A DNA stretch of 33,977 nucleotides from Marinobacterium alkalitolerans. Its GTDB lineage: Bacteria; Pseudomonadota; Gammaproteobacteria; Pseudomonadales; Balneatricaceae. Every line of letters begins with the position of its first letter. Position 1 is the first letter of the stretch. The notes under the pieces were generated by a model. That model ran no database searches and was not told the origin of the DNA. It saw only the letters and a list, made by a program, of their open reading frames with translations. Location: NCBI RefSeq assembly GCF_017776525.1, contig NZ_JACVEW010000029.1, positions 1 through 33,977 on the forward strand. Reading direction: 5' to 3'. A program made the translations under genes and the position numbers. This document shows positions 1 through 9,526 of the stretch, in pieces.

Positions 1-77
1 CCCTGCACCCTGCACCCTGCACCCTGCACCCTGCACCCTGCACCCTGCACCCTGCACCCTGCACCCTGCACCCTGCA
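1..77. repeat. Perfect 7-bp tandem repeat array (CCCTGCA)11, cut by window edge
   Basis: Eleven uninterrupted copies of the heptamer CCCTGCA (TGCAGGG on the other strand) fill positions 1-77 exactly. The window begins inside the array, so its true length is unknown. No open frame or start signal is associated with it, and it lies just outside the parS/glyS-terminator interval. The perfect identity of all units suggests recent slippage expansion. It could be a variable-number repeat locus, or a protein-binding or spacing element; nothing here decides. Confidence 0.95.
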
Positions 78-137
78 TCCATTATCCTCCATTTGTTCTT
101 CTTCTCCCAGGTCCTATGGTCCTGATATTTATCTCAG

Positions 138-153
138 TGTTCCACGTGAAACA
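138..153 (+). other. parS: parS centromere site 1 (ParB binding)
   Basis: The 16-mer TGTTCCACGTGAAACA matches the bacterial parS consensus TGTTNCACGTGAAACA at every defined position. The dyad extends one base on each side (G137 and C154). ParB loads here and, with ParA and SMC/MukBEF-type condensins, segregates the replication-origin region. In gammaproteobacteria such sites cluster close to oriC, which fits the origin-proximal gene order that follows. It is intergenic, between the heptamer array and the end of glyS. Confidence 0.93.
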
Positions 154-217
154 CTTGGTGTGTGTTTGATTTTTTGAGATGTGAAGTCGATAAGAAAGGC
201 AGGTATCAGAGGCGAGG

Positions 218-233
218 TGTTTCACGTGGAACA
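218..233 (-). other. parS: parS centromere site 2 (ParB binding), inverted copy
   Basis: The 16-mer TGTTTCACGTGGAACA is the exact reverse complement of the site at 138-153, so the two near-palindromes are inverted relative to each other. Their centres are 80 bp apart. Its last base is the first A of the seven-A run that encodes the U-tract of the glyS terminator, so centromere and terminator abut. The function is assigned from the exact consensus match. Confidence 0.93.
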
Positions 234-258
234 AAAAAAGCCCCGCGAGTGCGGGGCT
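233..258 (-). terminator. Rho-independent terminator of glyQ-glyS
   Basis: The perfect 8-bp stem AGCCCCGC / GCGGGGCT (239-246 with 251-258) closes a GAGT loop. Read on the minus strand, it is followed by seven U residues (A-run at 233-239). It lies 28 bp beyond the glyS stop codon, the right place and orientation to end the glyQS transcript. Confidence 0.93.
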
Positions 259-285
259 TGGATTACGCTGTGAAGCCTGAGCTGA

Positions 286-2334
286 TTAGCCGAGCAGTGA
301 GATATCTGCAACTCCGAGGAACAACCGGCGAAGACGCTTGAGCAGGGCCAAGCGGTTGGTGCGAACAGCAGGATCATCAGCCATAACCATGACGTTATCA
401 AAGAAGCTGTCGATCACCGTCCTCAGAGAGGCCAGTTTTTCCAGAGTCGAGCGATAGTCACCCTGCTCGCACAGAGGCTGAACTTCTGCCTCGATGGAGG
501 TGATGGCTTCAGCCAGGGCCTTCTCACCACTTTCGGTCAGCAGCGAAGTATCAATATCAGTACCGACATCACCTTCCTGCTTGCTCAGGATATTGCTGAC
601 ACGTTTGTTGGCTGCCGCCAGAGACTCCGCTTCCGGTAGCGCACGGAAGTGGCTCACGGCCTGAACGCGGCGGTCGAAATCGAGCGGGCTGGTTGGGCGC
701 AATGCGTGCACAGCCAGGAAGGTTTCGGCGCTGATGTCCTGATCTTCATACCAGGCGCGGAATCGATCGAGCATGAAGTCCAGTACGCGATCTGCAAGAC
801 CTTCACTCCCGGGTAGTTCGCCATGTTGCTTGGCAGCCAACTCCAGCAGCTGGTGCAGGTCGATATCCAGTTTGTGTTCAACGATGATGCGCAATACCCC
901 CAGCGCTGCGCGACGAAGTGCAAAGGGATCCTTGGACCCGGTCGGCGGCTGGTTGATGCCGAACAGGCCGGTCAATGTATCCAGGCGGTCCGCAATGGCG
1001 AGTGCAATGCCGGATGGGGTGGTCGGGAGTACATCTCCGGCAAAGCGAGGCATATACTGTTCGTTCAGAGCCAGAGCAACTTCGTCATGCTCACCGTCAT
1101 GCAGCGCATAGTGGTAGCCCATCAGGCCCTGAAGGTCAGTGAACTCAAATACCATATCGGTCATGAGGTCACATTTGCTCAGCTCGGCAGCGCGGCGAGC
1201 CAGTGCAGGATCACCGTCAATCAGTTCGGCGATAGCTGCTGCGAGCCCTTCAATACGCTGTGTCTTGTCATAGACCGTGCCCAGCTGCTGCTGAAATACC
1301 ACGCTCTTGAGCTTTTCGTTACGGTTAGCCAACGGCTGTTTCTTGTCGGTCTCAAAGAAAAACAGGGCGTCAGACAGGCGAGGACGAATAACCTTTTCGT
1401 TACCTTCGATCACCTGCTGCGGGTCTTTGGACTCGATGTTGGCCAGGGTGATGAAAAACGGAAGCAGCTTGCCATCAGCGTCCAGCGCGTGGAAGTACTT
1501 CTGGTGCTCTTTCATGGAAGAGATCAGCGCCTCTGCCGGCACTTCCAGGAAGCGCTCTTCAAAGCGCCCGGTCAGCGCAACCGGCCACTCGTTCAGTGCG
1601 GTGACTTCATCCAGCAGGTCTTCATCAATCTGGGCAGCGCCACCCAGTTGCTCCCCTGCCTTGATGACCTGCTCACGGATCAACTCACGGCGTTCAGCAA
1701 AGTCGGCCAGTACCTTGCCCGTGCTTTTCAGCACCTGTGCATAATCTGCGGGTGCCATCAGCTCGATATCATGGTCGTAGTGGAAACGGTGGCCCCGTGT
1801 CTTGCGATCGGCCTTAAGGCCCAGAATCTCGGCTTCAACCACTTCGTCACCCAGCAGCATGCACAGCCATTTAACCGGGCGAACAAACTCGGTGCGAGAA
1901 GCACCCCAGCGCATACGCTTGGGAATGGGCAGCTTGTTCAGCGATTCACTTACAATGGCCGGCAGCAGTGCGGCGGTGCTCTGACCTTTTTCAACACCCC
2001 GGTAGACGTAGTAGCTACCCTTGGGAGTCTCCATTACTTCGAGCTGCTCCGGGCTGACACCGCAAGAGCCGGCAAAGCCCTGCACAGCCTTTTCAGGTGC
2101 CTGAGTGGCAGGGCCGCGCTTTTCGATGGCACGGTCAGGCTGCTGGGGAGCAATGTTGGTGATCAGTACGGCCAGACGTCGCGGAGAGGCAAACGGGCGA
2201 GCCTCGGTGTACTGAATGCCGGCATCATCCAGGCCGGCTGTGATGCCATTCAGGAAAGCACCAGACAGTGTCTGCAGTGCCTTCGGGGGGAGCTCTTCGG
2301 TTCCCAGCTCAACCAGAAAATCGTGTTGTGACAT
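286..2334 (-). CDS. glyS: Glycine--tRNA ligase beta subunit
   Basis: This 682-residue protein (E. coli GlyS has 689) is the beta chain of the bacterial alpha2beta2 glycyl-tRNA synthetase. With GlyQ it charges tRNA-Gly in the cytoplasm; the beta chain carries most of the tRNA recognition. The N-terminus ([14 protein letters not shown], residues 8-21) is the typical GlyS opening, and the C-terminal third ends in the DALR-type anticodon-binding region with the family-typical FFDNVMVM segment. The start is ATG at 2332-2334, preceded by the strong Shine-Dalgarno AGGAGGAG lying across the glyQ stop. Only 2 nt separate glyQ and glyS, so the pair is translationally coupled. An intrinsic terminator follows. 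Confidence 0.98.
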   Translation of the reverse strand: MSQHDFLVELGTEELPPKALQTLSGAFLNGITAGLDDAGIQYTEARPFASPRRLAVLITNIAPQQPDRAIEKRGPATQAPEKAVQGFAGSCGVSPEQLEVMETPKGSYYVYRGVEKGQSTAALLPAIVSESLNKLPIPKRMRWGASRTEFVRPVKWLCMLLGDEVVEAEILGLKADRKTRGHRFHYDHDIELMAPADYAQVLKSTGKVLADFAERRELIREQVIKAGEQLGGAAQIDEDLLDEVTALNEWPVALTGRFEERFLEVPAEALISSMKEHQKYFHALDADGKLLPFFITLANIESKDPQQVIEGNEKVIRPRLSDALFFFETDKKQPLANRNEKLKSVVFQQQLGTVYDKTQRIEGLAAAIAELIDGDPALARRAAELSKCDLMTDMVFEFTDLQGLMGYHYALHDGEHDEVALALNEQYMPRFAGDVLPTTPSGIALAIADRLDTLTGLFGINQPPTGSKDPFALRRAALGVLRIIVEHKLDIDLHQLLELAAKQHGELPGSEGLADRVLDFMLDRFRAWYEDQDISAETFLAVHALRPTSPLDFDRRVQAVSHFRALPEAESLAAANKRVSNILSKQEGDVGTDIDTSLLTESGEKALAEAITSIEAEVQPLCEQGDYRSTLEKLASLRTVIDSFFDNVMVMADDPAVRTNRLALLKRLRRLFLGVADISLLG

Positions 2335-2336
2335 GA

Positions 2337-3302
2337 TTACTTCTCCTCCTCACAGGCAGCCAGGACTTCATTGCGGATGGACTCGGGTGCCAGCGGGAAA
2401 CCCAGGGCTCGGCGCGCTTCAAAGTAGGCGCTGGCCACTTCGCGCGCCAGCGTACGTACACGCAGAATATAGCGCTGACGCTCAGTCACGGAGATGGCGT
2501 GGCGTGCATCCAGCAGGTTAAAGGTATGAGAGGCCTTGAGAACCATTTCATAGGCCGGCAGCGGCAGGCCTGCTGCAAGCAGTTTCTGGCACTCTGACTC
2601 GTAATGATCAAAGTTGGCAAACAGTGCCGGTACGTCTGCATGCTCGAAGTTGTAGGCTGACATTTCCACTTCATTCTGGTGGAAGACGTCGCCATAGGTA
2701 ACAACGCTGCCGTCGGGGTAGCGTGTCCAGATCAGGTCATAGATGCTGTCCACGTCCTGCAGGTACATGGCAATACGCTCAAGACCATAGGTGATCTCGC
2801 CGGTGACGGGGTAACACTCAAGGCCACCCGCCTGCTGGAAATAGGTGAACTGGGTGACTTCCATTCCGTTCAGCCATACTTCCCAGCCGAGACCCCAGGC
2901 ACCCAGAGTCGGAGACTCCCAGTTGTCTTCAACGAAACGGACATCATGAACCGAAAGATCAATCCCGAGGTGCTCCAGCGAGCCAAGGTAAAGCTCCTGG
3001 ATGTTATCGGGAGAGGGCTTGAGAACAGTCTGGAACTGGTAATAGTGCTGTAGGCGGTTGGGGTTGTCGCCGTAACGGCCATCGGTCGGTCGGCGGCTGG
3101 GCTGTACATAGGCCGAGCGCCAGGTTTCGGGGCCAATCGCACGCAGGAAGGTTGCCGGGTGGAAGGTACCTGCACCTACCTCCAGGTCCAGTGGCTGCAC
3201 GATGACACAGCCCTGTTCGGCCCAGTATTGTTGCAGGGCCAGGATCAGTCCCTGGAATGTGCTAACGTCTGGAGTCACCTTGTCAGTCACAGAAATCACC
3301 AT
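2337..3302 (-). CDS. glyQ: Glycine--tRNA ligase alpha subunit
   Basis: This 321-residue class II aminoacyl-tRNA synthetase alpha chain forms glycyl-adenylate and works with GlyS. Recognisable family segments are [13 protein letters not shown] (residues 14-26), [46 protein letters not shown], and a C-terminal [13 protein letters not shown] stretch. It is about 18 residues longer than E. coli GlyQ (303), mainly from an N-terminal extension, so a later start is possible. The ATG at 3300-3302 has only a weak ribosome site. It is first in the glyQ-glyS operon and divergent from the acyltransferase at 3467. Confidence 0.97.
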   Translation of the reverse strand: MVISVTDKVTPDVSTFQGLILALQQYWAEQGCVIVQPLDLEVGAGTFHPATFLRAIGPETWRSAYVQPSRRPTDGRYGDNPNRLQHYYQFQTVLKPSPDNIQELYLGSLEHLGIDLSVHDVRFVEDNWESPTLGAWGLGWEVWLNGMEVTQFTYFQQAGGLECYPVTGEITYGLERIAMYLQDVDSIYDLIWTRYPDGSVVTYGDVFHQNEVEMSAYNFEHADVPALFANFDHYESECQKLLAAGLPLPAYEMVLKASHTFNLLDARHAISVTERQRYILRVRTLAREVASAYFEARRALGFPLAPESIRNEVLAACEEEK

Positions 3303-3333
3303 TGCTGTTAAATGTGGTCGAAATAAGAGCCGA

Positions 3334-3339
3334 ATTATA
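3334..3339 (-). promoter_or_regulatory. Putative -10 element for glyQS
   Basis: The minus strand reads TATAAT exactly, 32 nt before the glyQ start codon. No close match to TTGACA sits at 16-18 nt spacing; the best candidate is CTTTAC/GCTTTA. The promoter call therefore rests on the -10 box and its position in a divergent intergenic region. Confidence 0.45.
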
Positions 3340-3424
3340 CATGAATAGCAGGGGGTAAAGCTTGACCCTGCAAGGAAAATCTGGCGTGAACGCCCTCCCC
3401 CTTACCCGGGGGAAGCAGCCTGAC

Positions 3425-3430
3425 TATAAT
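3425..3430 (+). promoter_or_regulatory. Putative -10 element for the lpxL-type acyltransferase
   Basis: An exact TATAAT lies 36 nt upstream of the GTG start at 3467. The -35 position (about 3402-3407, TTACCC) is a poor match. Together with the minus-strand box at 3334-3339 it suggests two non-overlapping divergent promoters in this 164-bp gap. Confidence 0.45.
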
Positions 3431-3466
3431 CCTCTTCTGATAACGATCTTTGAGTGGAGCGCTTAG

Positions 3467-4363
3467 GTGAAATTGATTAAATCACTGCTGGCCATACTGG
3501 TGCTGGGGTTGCTGTCCCTGCTCCCCCTTCGCTGGGCACAGGGGCTGGGGCGCAGGCTGGGTCGGCGCATGTGGCGCAAGGGCGATGCCTCCAAGATGAC
3601 GCGGCAGACGCGCCGCAATGTTGCTGCCTGTTTTCCCGAGCTGGATGCCCAGACACGGGAACAGCTTGTGGGGAATAGCCTGGAGCAGACCGGTTGTTCG
3701 CTGGCAGAAATGGGCATGGCCTGGCTGTGGCACCCGGAACGCACGCTTAAAAAGATCCGACAGATCCATCATGAAGAGGTGCTTGAATCGGCGCTGGCCG
3801 AAGGCAAGGGGGTCATTCTTATTGCGCCCCACTTGGGTAACTGGGAAGTGCTGAACCTCTACCTCTCCAATCGCTATGCCTTTACGGCCATGTACAAGCC
3901 GCCTCGACTCAAGCTGATGGACGATCTGATCAAGCGCATGCGGGCCCGTCTGGGCTCACGGATGGCACCAGCCGATACCCGTGGTGTGCGGATGGTGATG
4001 AAAGCGCTCAAGCGCGGTGAGATGGTGGGCATTCTGCCGGATCAGGAACCGGAAGCCAGTGGCGGAATCCATGTCCCCTTCTTTGGCATTCAGGCGCTGA
4101 CCATGAAACTCCTGCCTCAGCTGGCGGCTCAGACCGGAGCACGGGTTGTCTGTGCCTATGCGGAGCGACTGCCCAATGCCGAGGGCTTTGATTTGCACTT
4201 TCAGGCAGGTGAGCCCGATATCAACAGCCGCGACCTGACTGTGGCCGCCGCCGCCATGAACCGTTCGGTTGAAGCCTGTGTGCGGGCACTGCCGGCGCAG
4301 TACCAATGGGAATACCGTCGTTTCAGTACCCGCCCACAGGGAGAGCCGCGCTTCTACGAGTAA
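3467..4363 (+). CDS. Lipid A biosynthesis acyltransferase (LpxL/LpxM/HtrB family)
   Basis: This 298-residue inner-membrane protein of the lysophospholipid/late lipid A acyltransferase family transfers a secondary acyl chain onto Kdo2-lipid IV(A) or a related precursor. A single N-terminal hydrophobic helix spans residues 3-20. The catalytic H-x4-E motif is HLGNWE (H122, E127). Downstream are the family blocks GVRMVMKALKRGEMVGILPDQEP and VPFFG. The start is GTG at 3467 with a TGGAG site about 8 nt upstream. The stop TAA directly abuts the stop of convergent trkH. I cannot tell LpxL (lauroyl) from LpxM or another paralogue by eye, so no symbol is given. The homologue near glyQS in Pseudomonas is called htrB/lpxL. 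Confidence 0.93.
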   Translation: MKLIKSLLAILVLGLLSLLPLRWAQGLGRRLGRRMWRKGDASKMTRQTRRNVAACFPELDAQTREQLVGNSLEQTGCSLAEMGMAWLWHPERTLKKIRQIHHEEVLESALAEGKGVILIAPHLGNWEVLNLYLSNRYAFTAMYKPPRLKLMDDLIKRMRARLGSRMAPADTRGVRMVMKALKRGEMVGILPDQEPEASGGIHVPFFGIQALTMKLLPQLAAQTGARVVCAYAERLPNAEGFDLHFQAGEPDINSRDLTVAAAAMNRSVEACVRALPAQYQWEYRRFSTRPQGEPRFYE

Positions 4364-5812
4364 TTAACGGCGCCAGAAGGCGGGGGTGAACAGGACCAGC
4401 ATGGTAAACACCTCCAGACGGCCCAGCAGCATGGCAAAGCAGAGAATCCACTTGGCGGTCGGGTTCAGTCCGCCAAAGTGGGCCGATACCTCGCCCAGCC
4501 CCGGGCCCAGGTTGTTCAGTGTCGCTCCGACCGCAGACCAGGCCGTAACCTGATCCAGACCGGTGGCCAGCAACGCCACCAGCATCACCACGAAGACAAT
4601 CAGGTAGACCGAAAAGAACCCCCATACGGCCTGCAGGATGCGGTCTGAAATGGGCCGCTGCCCCAGCTTCACGGGAATGACGGCATTGGGGTGGATCAGA
4701 CGCAGAATCTCGCGATAGCCCTGCTTCAGGATCAGCAGGATGCGGATCGCCTTCATGCCGCCAGCGGTGGAGCTGGCACAGCCACCCACGAACGCGAGTA
4801 CGAACAGCATGAACGGCAGCATGGCAGGCCAGTGGGCAAAATCTGCGGTCGCAAAACCGGTTGTCGTGGCGACGGATACCACCATGAACGCGGCCTTGCG
4901 CAGAGCTTCCACCGCAGGATAGGTGGAGGTGATCACCAGCACGAAGAGCGTCAGCAGCGTAATCAGGCCCAAAAGCGAGAGATAAAACCGAACCTCCGGG
5001 TCCTGCAGGTAGTGTGTCAGCGTGCGGTGCCGCCAGGCAAAGAAGTGCAGGCCGAAGTTGATCCCGGCCACCACCATGAAGAAGATGGCGATCATCTCGA
5101 TGGTGGGGTTGTTGTAATGTCCGATACTGGCGTCGTGAGTGGAAAAGCCGCCAATGGCAACGGTGGAGAAACTGTGCCCTATCGCATCGAAGGGTGACAT
5201 GCCCGCCAGCCAGTAGGCCAGCCCACAGGCGATGGTCAAAGACAGATAGATGTACCAGAGTGCCTTGGCTGTCTCGGTGATCCTGGGGGTCAGCTTGTTG
5301 TCTTTTACCGGCCCCGGCGCCTCGGCGCGGTAGAGCTGCATGCCGCCGATCCCGAGCATGGGCAGGATGGCGACGGCCAGGACGATGATCCCCATGCCAC
5401 CCAGCCATTGCAGCTGCTGGCGATAATAGAGAATGGAGTGTGGCAGCTGGTCAAGCCCCGTCATCACCGTGGCACCCGTCGTGGTGAGCCCTGAAATGGA
5501 CTCGAATACGGCATCAACCGGGCTGAGACCGGGGTGATCGGACAGCATCAAGGGCAAGGACCCGAACACCCCCAGCACGGTCCAGAACATCACCGTGACC
5601 ACAAATCCGTCACGGATACTCAGCTCCTGCCGAACGCCATAGACCGGCACCCAGATGATGAAGCCGGTGATCAGCGTGATGATGAAGGCGGTGATAAACG
5701 CCCACTGGGTGTTGTCCTGATAGAACAGGGATACCAGAACCGGTGGCAACTGAGTAATGCTGAAGATCATCAGCAGAATGCCCAGAATGCGCAGAATCAC
5801 TTGAAAGTGCAT
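4364..5812 (-). CDS. trkH: Trk potassium uptake system, membrane subunit TrkH
   Basis: This 482-residue protein (E. coli TrkH has 483) is the K+-translocating subunit of the Trk system in the inner membrane. It is built of four M1-P-M2 repeats. The four selectivity-filter loops are visible: TTTGAT near 111-115, AIGGFS near 219-224, ATTTGFAT near 315-322 and NNLGPG near 433-438. The conserved GGCASSTAGGMK block lies at 343-354. The ATG at 5810-5812 has GAGG 7 nt upstream, located over the trkA stop. Only 9 nt separate it from trkA, so channel and regulator are co-expressed. Last gene of the def-fmt-rsmB-trkA-trkH operon. Confidence 0.97.
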   Translation of the reverse strand: MHFQVILRILGILLMIFSITQLPPVLVSLFYQDNTQWAFITAFIITLITGFIIWVPVYGVRQELSIRDGFVVTVMFWTVLGVFGSLPLMLSDHPGLSPVDAVFESISGLTTTGATVMTGLDQLPHSILYYRQQLQWLGGMGIIVLAVAILPMLGIGGMQLYRAEAPGPVKDNKLTPRITETAKALWYIYLSLTIACGLAYWLAGMSPFDAIGHSFSTVAIGGFSTHDASIGHYNNPTIEMIAIFFMVVAGINFGLHFFAWRHRTLTHYLQDPEVRFYLSLLGLITLLTLFVLVITSTYPAVEALRKAAFMVVSVATTTGFATADFAHWPAMLPFMLFVLAFVGGCASSTAGGMKAIRILLILKQGYREILRLIHPNAVIPVKLGQRPISDRILQAVWGFFSVYLIVFVVMLVALLATGLDQVTAWSAVGATLNNLGPGLGEVSAHFGGLNPTAKWILCFAMLLGRLEVFTMLVLFTPAFWRR

Positions 5813-5821
5813 GGTATCGCC

Positions 5822-7198
5822 TCAGAAGAAAGTCAGGCCGACCTGGAACAGGCGCTCGACCTCGGCAATGCGCCGTTTGTCCACCAAAAACAGGATAACG
5901 TGGTCGTCGTTCTCGATCACAAGATCGTCGTGTGCAATGAGGACTTCGTTGCCACGAATAATGGCCCCGATCGTGGTGCCGGGAGGCAGATCGATCTCTT
6001 CGATGGCACGGCCGACGACACGAGAGCTGCGCTTGTCGCCATGGGCAACCGCTTCCAGTGCCTCGGCGGCACCGCGCCGCAGGGAGTGTACCGCCGCCAC
6101 ATCACCTCGACGGACATGGGTCAGCAAGGCACCGATCGTTGTTTGCTGGGGCGAGATGGCGATGTCGATCACCCCGCCCTGCACCAGGTCCACGTAGGCC
6201 GGGTTGTTAATCAGCGTCATCACCGTGCGCGCGCCCAGGCGCTTGGCCAGCATGGAGGCCATGATGTTGGCCTCGTCATCGTTGGTGAGGGCGCAGAACA
6301 CATCGGTATCTTCGATATTTTCTTCCACCAGAAGGTCGCGGTCGGAGGCACTGCCGTTCAGCACGATAGTATTGTTCAGGTCACGGGCCAGCAGGTTGCA
6401 GCGCTCCAGGTTGCGCTCAATGAGCTTGACCTGGTAATCCCCTTCAATGGAGCTGGCCAGACGTGCACCGATGTTGCCGCCACCGGCGATAATGATGCGC
6501 TTGTAGGAGCGGTCCAGCCGGCGCAGCTCACTCATGACCGCGCGGATGTCACGTCGTGCGGCAATGAAGAAGACTTCGTCATCTGCCTCGATCACCGTGT
6601 CCCCCTTGGGGATCATGGGGTGGTCCTGACGGAAAATGGCGGCGACGCGGGTATCAATATTGGGCATGTGCGAGCGTAGAAAGGAGATCTCGCGTCCAAC
6701 CAGCGGTCCGCCGTAATAGGCCTTGACCGCCACCAGCTGTGCCTGACCCGAGGCAAAGTCGAGTACCTGCAGTGCGCCGGGGTACTGAATCATGCGTTTG
6801 ATGTGCTGGGTCACCAGCTCTTCAGGGCTGATCAGTACGTCGACCGGGATGCCCTTGTCACCGAAAATGGCATGGTTGCGCTGCAGATAGTCATGCTCGC
6901 GCACGCGCGCGATTTTGGTCGGGATATTGAACAGGGTACGGGCGACCTCACAGGCGATCATGTTCACCTCGTCACTGTTGGTCACCGCAATCAGCATGTC
7001 CGCATCCTGGGCACCGGCCTGCTCCAGTGCCGTGGGGTAGGAGGCCTTGCCCTCGACGGTACGGATATCCAGTCGGTCCTGCAGCTCGCGCAGGCGGGCT
7101 CCGTCCGTATCGATCACGGTAATGTCGTTGGCCTCGTTGGCCAGGTGGTCCGCCAGTGAGCCGCCGACCTGACCGGCGCCAAGGATGATGATCTTCAT
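5822..7198 (-). CDS. trkA: Trk potassium uptake system, NAD-binding regulatory protein TrkA
   Basis: This 458-residue protein (same length as E. coli TrkA) is a cytoplasmic ring-forming regulator that binds NAD(H)/nucleotide and gates TrkH. It has a duplicated RCK layout: Rossmann domain 1 with GAGQVG at 7-12, a TrkA_C domain around 140-225, Rossmann domain 2 with GGGNIG at 239-244, and a second TrkA_C domain around 370-455. The acidic nucleotide-binding ends (VIDTD; LIERN) are present. Its ATG overlaps the rsmB stop as ATGA (7195-7198), indicating translational coupling. Confidence 0.98.
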   Translation of the reverse strand: MKIIILGAGQVGGSLADHLANEANDITVIDTDGARLRELQDRLDIRTVEGKASYPTALEQAGAQDADMLIAVTNSDEVNMIACEVARTLFNIPTKIARVREHDYLQRNHAIFGDKGIPVDVLISPEELVTQHIKRMIQYPGALQVLDFASGQAQLVAVKAYYGGPLVGREISFLRSHMPNIDTRVAAIFRQDHPMIPKGDTVIEADDEVFFIAARRDIRAVMSELRRLDRSYKRIIIAGGGNIGARLASSIEGDYQVKLIERNLERCNLLARDLNNTIVLNGSASDRDLLVEENIEDTDVFCALTNDDEANIMASMLAKRLGARTVMTLINNPAYVDLVQGGVIDIAISPQQTTIGALLTHVRRGDVAAVHSLRRGAAEALEAVAHGDKRSSRVVGRAIEEIDLPPGTTIGAIIRGNEVLIAHDDLVIENDDHVILFLVDKRRIAEVERLFQVGLTFF

Positions 7199-8523
7199 GC
7201 CTGTGTGTCGTCTGCCTGTTTGTTCAATACCGCATAGTAGAAACCGTCATGCCCATCCACTTGCGGGAAAAGCTGGCGGCCGTAGGGTCGGGCCTCACCC
7301 CAGTCCGCGTCAATGGACTGATGGCGAGCATCCGGTTGCTGCTTGAGAAAGCGCTCAATGATGCGCTCGTTTTCCTGGCTGAAGATGGAGCAGGTGGCGT
7401 ACACCAGTCGCCCGCCCGGCTTCAGCAGGCCCCAGAGGTTGGTCAGGATGCCAAGCTGGATACCGGCCAGGGCTGCAATGTCTTCACCCTGCCGCAGCAG
7501 CTTGATATCCGGGTGACGGCGGATCACGCCCGTTGCACTGCAGGGCGCATCCACCAGAATCCGATCAAACAGCTGCCCGTCCCACCAGTCATGGCTGGTG
7601 GCATCAGCGGTCAGGACCTGACATTCCAGCTGGAGCCCAAGGCGGTGCAGGTTGTCGTGAATGCGCCGGGCCCGTTCGGGTTCGAGCTCAACCGCCACGA
7701 CCTCCTTGAGTTGGGTGTTCTGCTCCAGCAGGTGGCAGAGCTTGCCGCCGGGCGCGGCACAGGCATCCAGTACACGATCACCGGGCTCGGTCGCGAGCAG
7801 GCCAGCCGCCAGTTGAGCTGCCTCGTCCTGAACACTGAGAGCGCCTTCGGCAAAGCCGGGCAGTGCCGCCACGTCCGCGGGCTTCTTAAGGGTAATGCCG
7901 TCCGGGCTGTACGCACACGCTTTTGCCTCAAGGCCGGCTTCAGACAGCCGATCAAGCGCCTTTTTTCGTGTAAGTAAGCGCTTATTAACCCTGAGAGTCA
8001 TGGGGGCCTGGGTGTCATTGGCGGAGAGTATGTCTTGCCAGTGGTCGGGCCAGTTATGCATCAGCTTGCTGATGAACCACTGGGGGTGATTCCACTGGAA
8101 TACCGGGTCGTTCGCGAGTTCGGCTTCTACTTCTGAATGTTCCCGCTGATAACGGCGCAGAATGGCATTGAGCAGCTTGCCGGCCCAAGCCTTGTTCAGG
8201 TCTTCAGTCGCGGACACGGTTTCATTCAGTGCCGCATGGGCCGGAATACGGCTGGCGCGAAGCTGCCAGAGACCGATCAGCAGCAGTGCCTGCAGGTCCA
8301 GATCCTGAGTCCGGAAGGGCTTGCGCAGAAAGTGCTGGGCCAGGCGCTCCAGCCGGAACAGCTCGCGCATGGTGCCATAGCAGAGCTGCTGCAGAAGAGC
8401 ACGGTCCTGCTCCGGGCAATGTACCAGTGCGTCCGGCAGATGGGTGCTGAGGGAGCCGTGCTGGCGCAGCAAGGGGGCCAGCACGTTAGCGGCCAGTGCT
8501 CGGATGTTGATTGGCTCAGCCAA
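7195..8523 (-). CDS. rsmB: 16S rRNA (cytosine(967)-C(5))-methyltransferase RsmB
   Basis: This 442-residue protein methylates C967 of 16S rRNA with S-adenosylmethionine. An N-terminal NusB-like RNA-binding region (about 1-130) precedes a NOL1/NOP2/Sun methyltransferase domain. The SAM motif DACAAPGGK is at 253-261. Both RsmB-type cysteines are present: DAPCS (C328) and the catalytic nucleophile in YATCS (C378). The frame is open only from a TTG codon at 8521-8523 if the alignment of the N-terminus with E. coli RsmB is kept. That start overlaps fmt by 8 nt and has no strong ribosome site, so coupled translation is likely. It lies between fmt and trkA, the usual gammaproteobacterial order. Confidence 0.96.
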   Translation of the reverse strand: MAEPINIRALAANVLAPLLRQHGSLSTHLPDALVHCPEQDRALLQQLCYGTMRELFRLERLAQHFLRKPFRTQDLDLQALLLIGLWQLRASRIPAHAALNETVSATEDLNKAWAGKLLNAILRRYQREHSEVEAELANDPVFQWNHPQWFISKLMHNWPDHWQDILSANDTQAPMTLRVNKRLLTRKKALDRLSEAGLEAKACAYSPDGITLKKPADVAALPGFAEGALSVQDEAAQLAAGLLATEPGDRVLDACAAPGGKLCHLLEQNTQLKEVVAVELEPERARRIHDNLHRLGLQLECQVLTADATSHDWWDGQLFDRILVDAPCSATGVIRRHPDIKLLRQGEDIAALAGIQLGILTNLWGLLKPGGRLVYATCSIFSQENERIIERFLKQQPDARHQSIDADWGEARPYGRQLFPQVDGHDGFYYAVLNKQADDTQA

Positions 8524-9466
8524 GGCGAACCCCCGGAGCGAGGCGTGCGCTGTGTGCGTTCAGCAGGGTTTGAACCGGTTGTGGGCGGCCACCGGGCAGT
8601 TGCAGTTCGGTCAGACAGACACTGCCCTGACCGCAGGCAACCCGAAGACCCTGTTTGTCGGCCGAGAGAATGGTGCCGGGCTGTGCATCATGGGGGCTGT
8701 TGTCAGGCGTGCCGGCCCAGACGCGCAGGTTGTCATCCCCCAGCGTGGTAAAGCAGACGGGCCAGGGGTTGAAGCCACGGATAGCGCGCGCGACGGCATC
8801 GGCGGGCTGTTGCCAGTCGATCTGCCCTTCCCGCTTCTCCAGCTTGTGGGCGTAAGTGGCCTGGCTGTCATCCTGTTGTTCGGGCTTAAGCTGGCCGGCT
8901 GCCAAAGGCCCCAGTGTTTCTGCCAGTGTTTGGGCGCCCAGTGCCGCCAGACGATCATGCAGACTGCCGCTGGTGTCGTCAGGGCGAATACTGCACTCGG
9001 CCTTGCTCAGCATATCGCCGGTATCAAGCCCTGCATCCATCTGCATGATGGTAATGCCGGTGGTCTCGTCCCCTGCCAGCAGCGCACGGTGAATCGGGGC
9101 CGCGCCACGCCAGCGTGGCAACAGGGACGCATGCACGTTGATACAGCCCAGTCGGGGGGCGTCCAGAACCGCCTGCGGCAGGATCAGACCGTAGGCCACG
9201 ACGATCATCAGGTCCGCGTTCAGGTCGGCCAGCGTCTGTTGTTCTGCCGGATCTTTCAGCGACAGTGGCTGATAGACCGGGACATCATGCTCCAGTGCAA
9301 GGGTCTTGACCGGGCTGGGACGCAGCTTGCGGCCACGCCCTGCTGGACGGTCGGGCTGGGTATATACGGCAACAACGTCATGTTCGGTGTCGAGCACAGC
9401 CGCCAGGCTGGAGGCTGCAAACTCGGGGGTGCCGGCAAAGATAATGCGAAGCGGGGTTTGGCTCAT
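8516..9466 (-). CDS. fmt: Methionyl-tRNA formyltransferase
   Basis: This 316-residue protein (E. coli Fmt has 315) formylates initiator Met-tRNA using 10-formyl-tetrahydrofolate. The N-terminal Rossmann-like catalytic domain contains INVHASLLPRWRG, giving N110 and H112; the third catalytic residue is D148 in MDAGLDTGD. The RGRKLRPSPVK loop (44-54) matches the tRNA-contacting basic loop of the family. The C-terminal OB-like domain follows from about residue 205. The ATG at 9464-9466 has GGAG about 10 nt upstream. It lies 60 nt after def, so the formylating and deformylating enzymes are made together. Confidence 0.98.
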   Translation of the reverse strand: MSQTPLRIIFAGTPEFAASSLAAVLDTEHDVVAVYTQPDRPAGRGRKLRPSPVKTLALEHDVPVYQPLSLKDPAEQQTLADLNADLMIVVAYGLILPQAVLDAPRLGCINVHASLLPRWRGAAPIHRALLAGDETTGITIMQMDAGLDTGDMLSKAECSIRPDDTSGSLHDRLAALGAQTLAETLGPLAAGQLKPEQQDDSQATYAHKLEKREGQIDWQQPADAVARAIRGFNPWPVCFTTLGDDNLRVWAGTPDNSPHDAQPGTILSADKQGLRVACGQGSVCLTELQLPGGRPQPVQTLLNAHSARLAPGVRLG

Positions 9467-9526
9467 TCAAGAGGGCTCCATACAAAAACAGGTTTGCTGC
9501 TGCAAACCTGCTCTCGGGTGAGTGGC

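Noticed and set aside
823-2331. Long plus-strand open frame opposite glyS
   Set aside because: It is a GC-driven antisense shadow of a clearly recognised gene and shows no protein family features.
3438-3452. TGATAACGATC near the acyltransferase start considered as a Fur box
   Set aside because: Only the left half fits (about 9 of 14), and no iron-related gene is adjacent.
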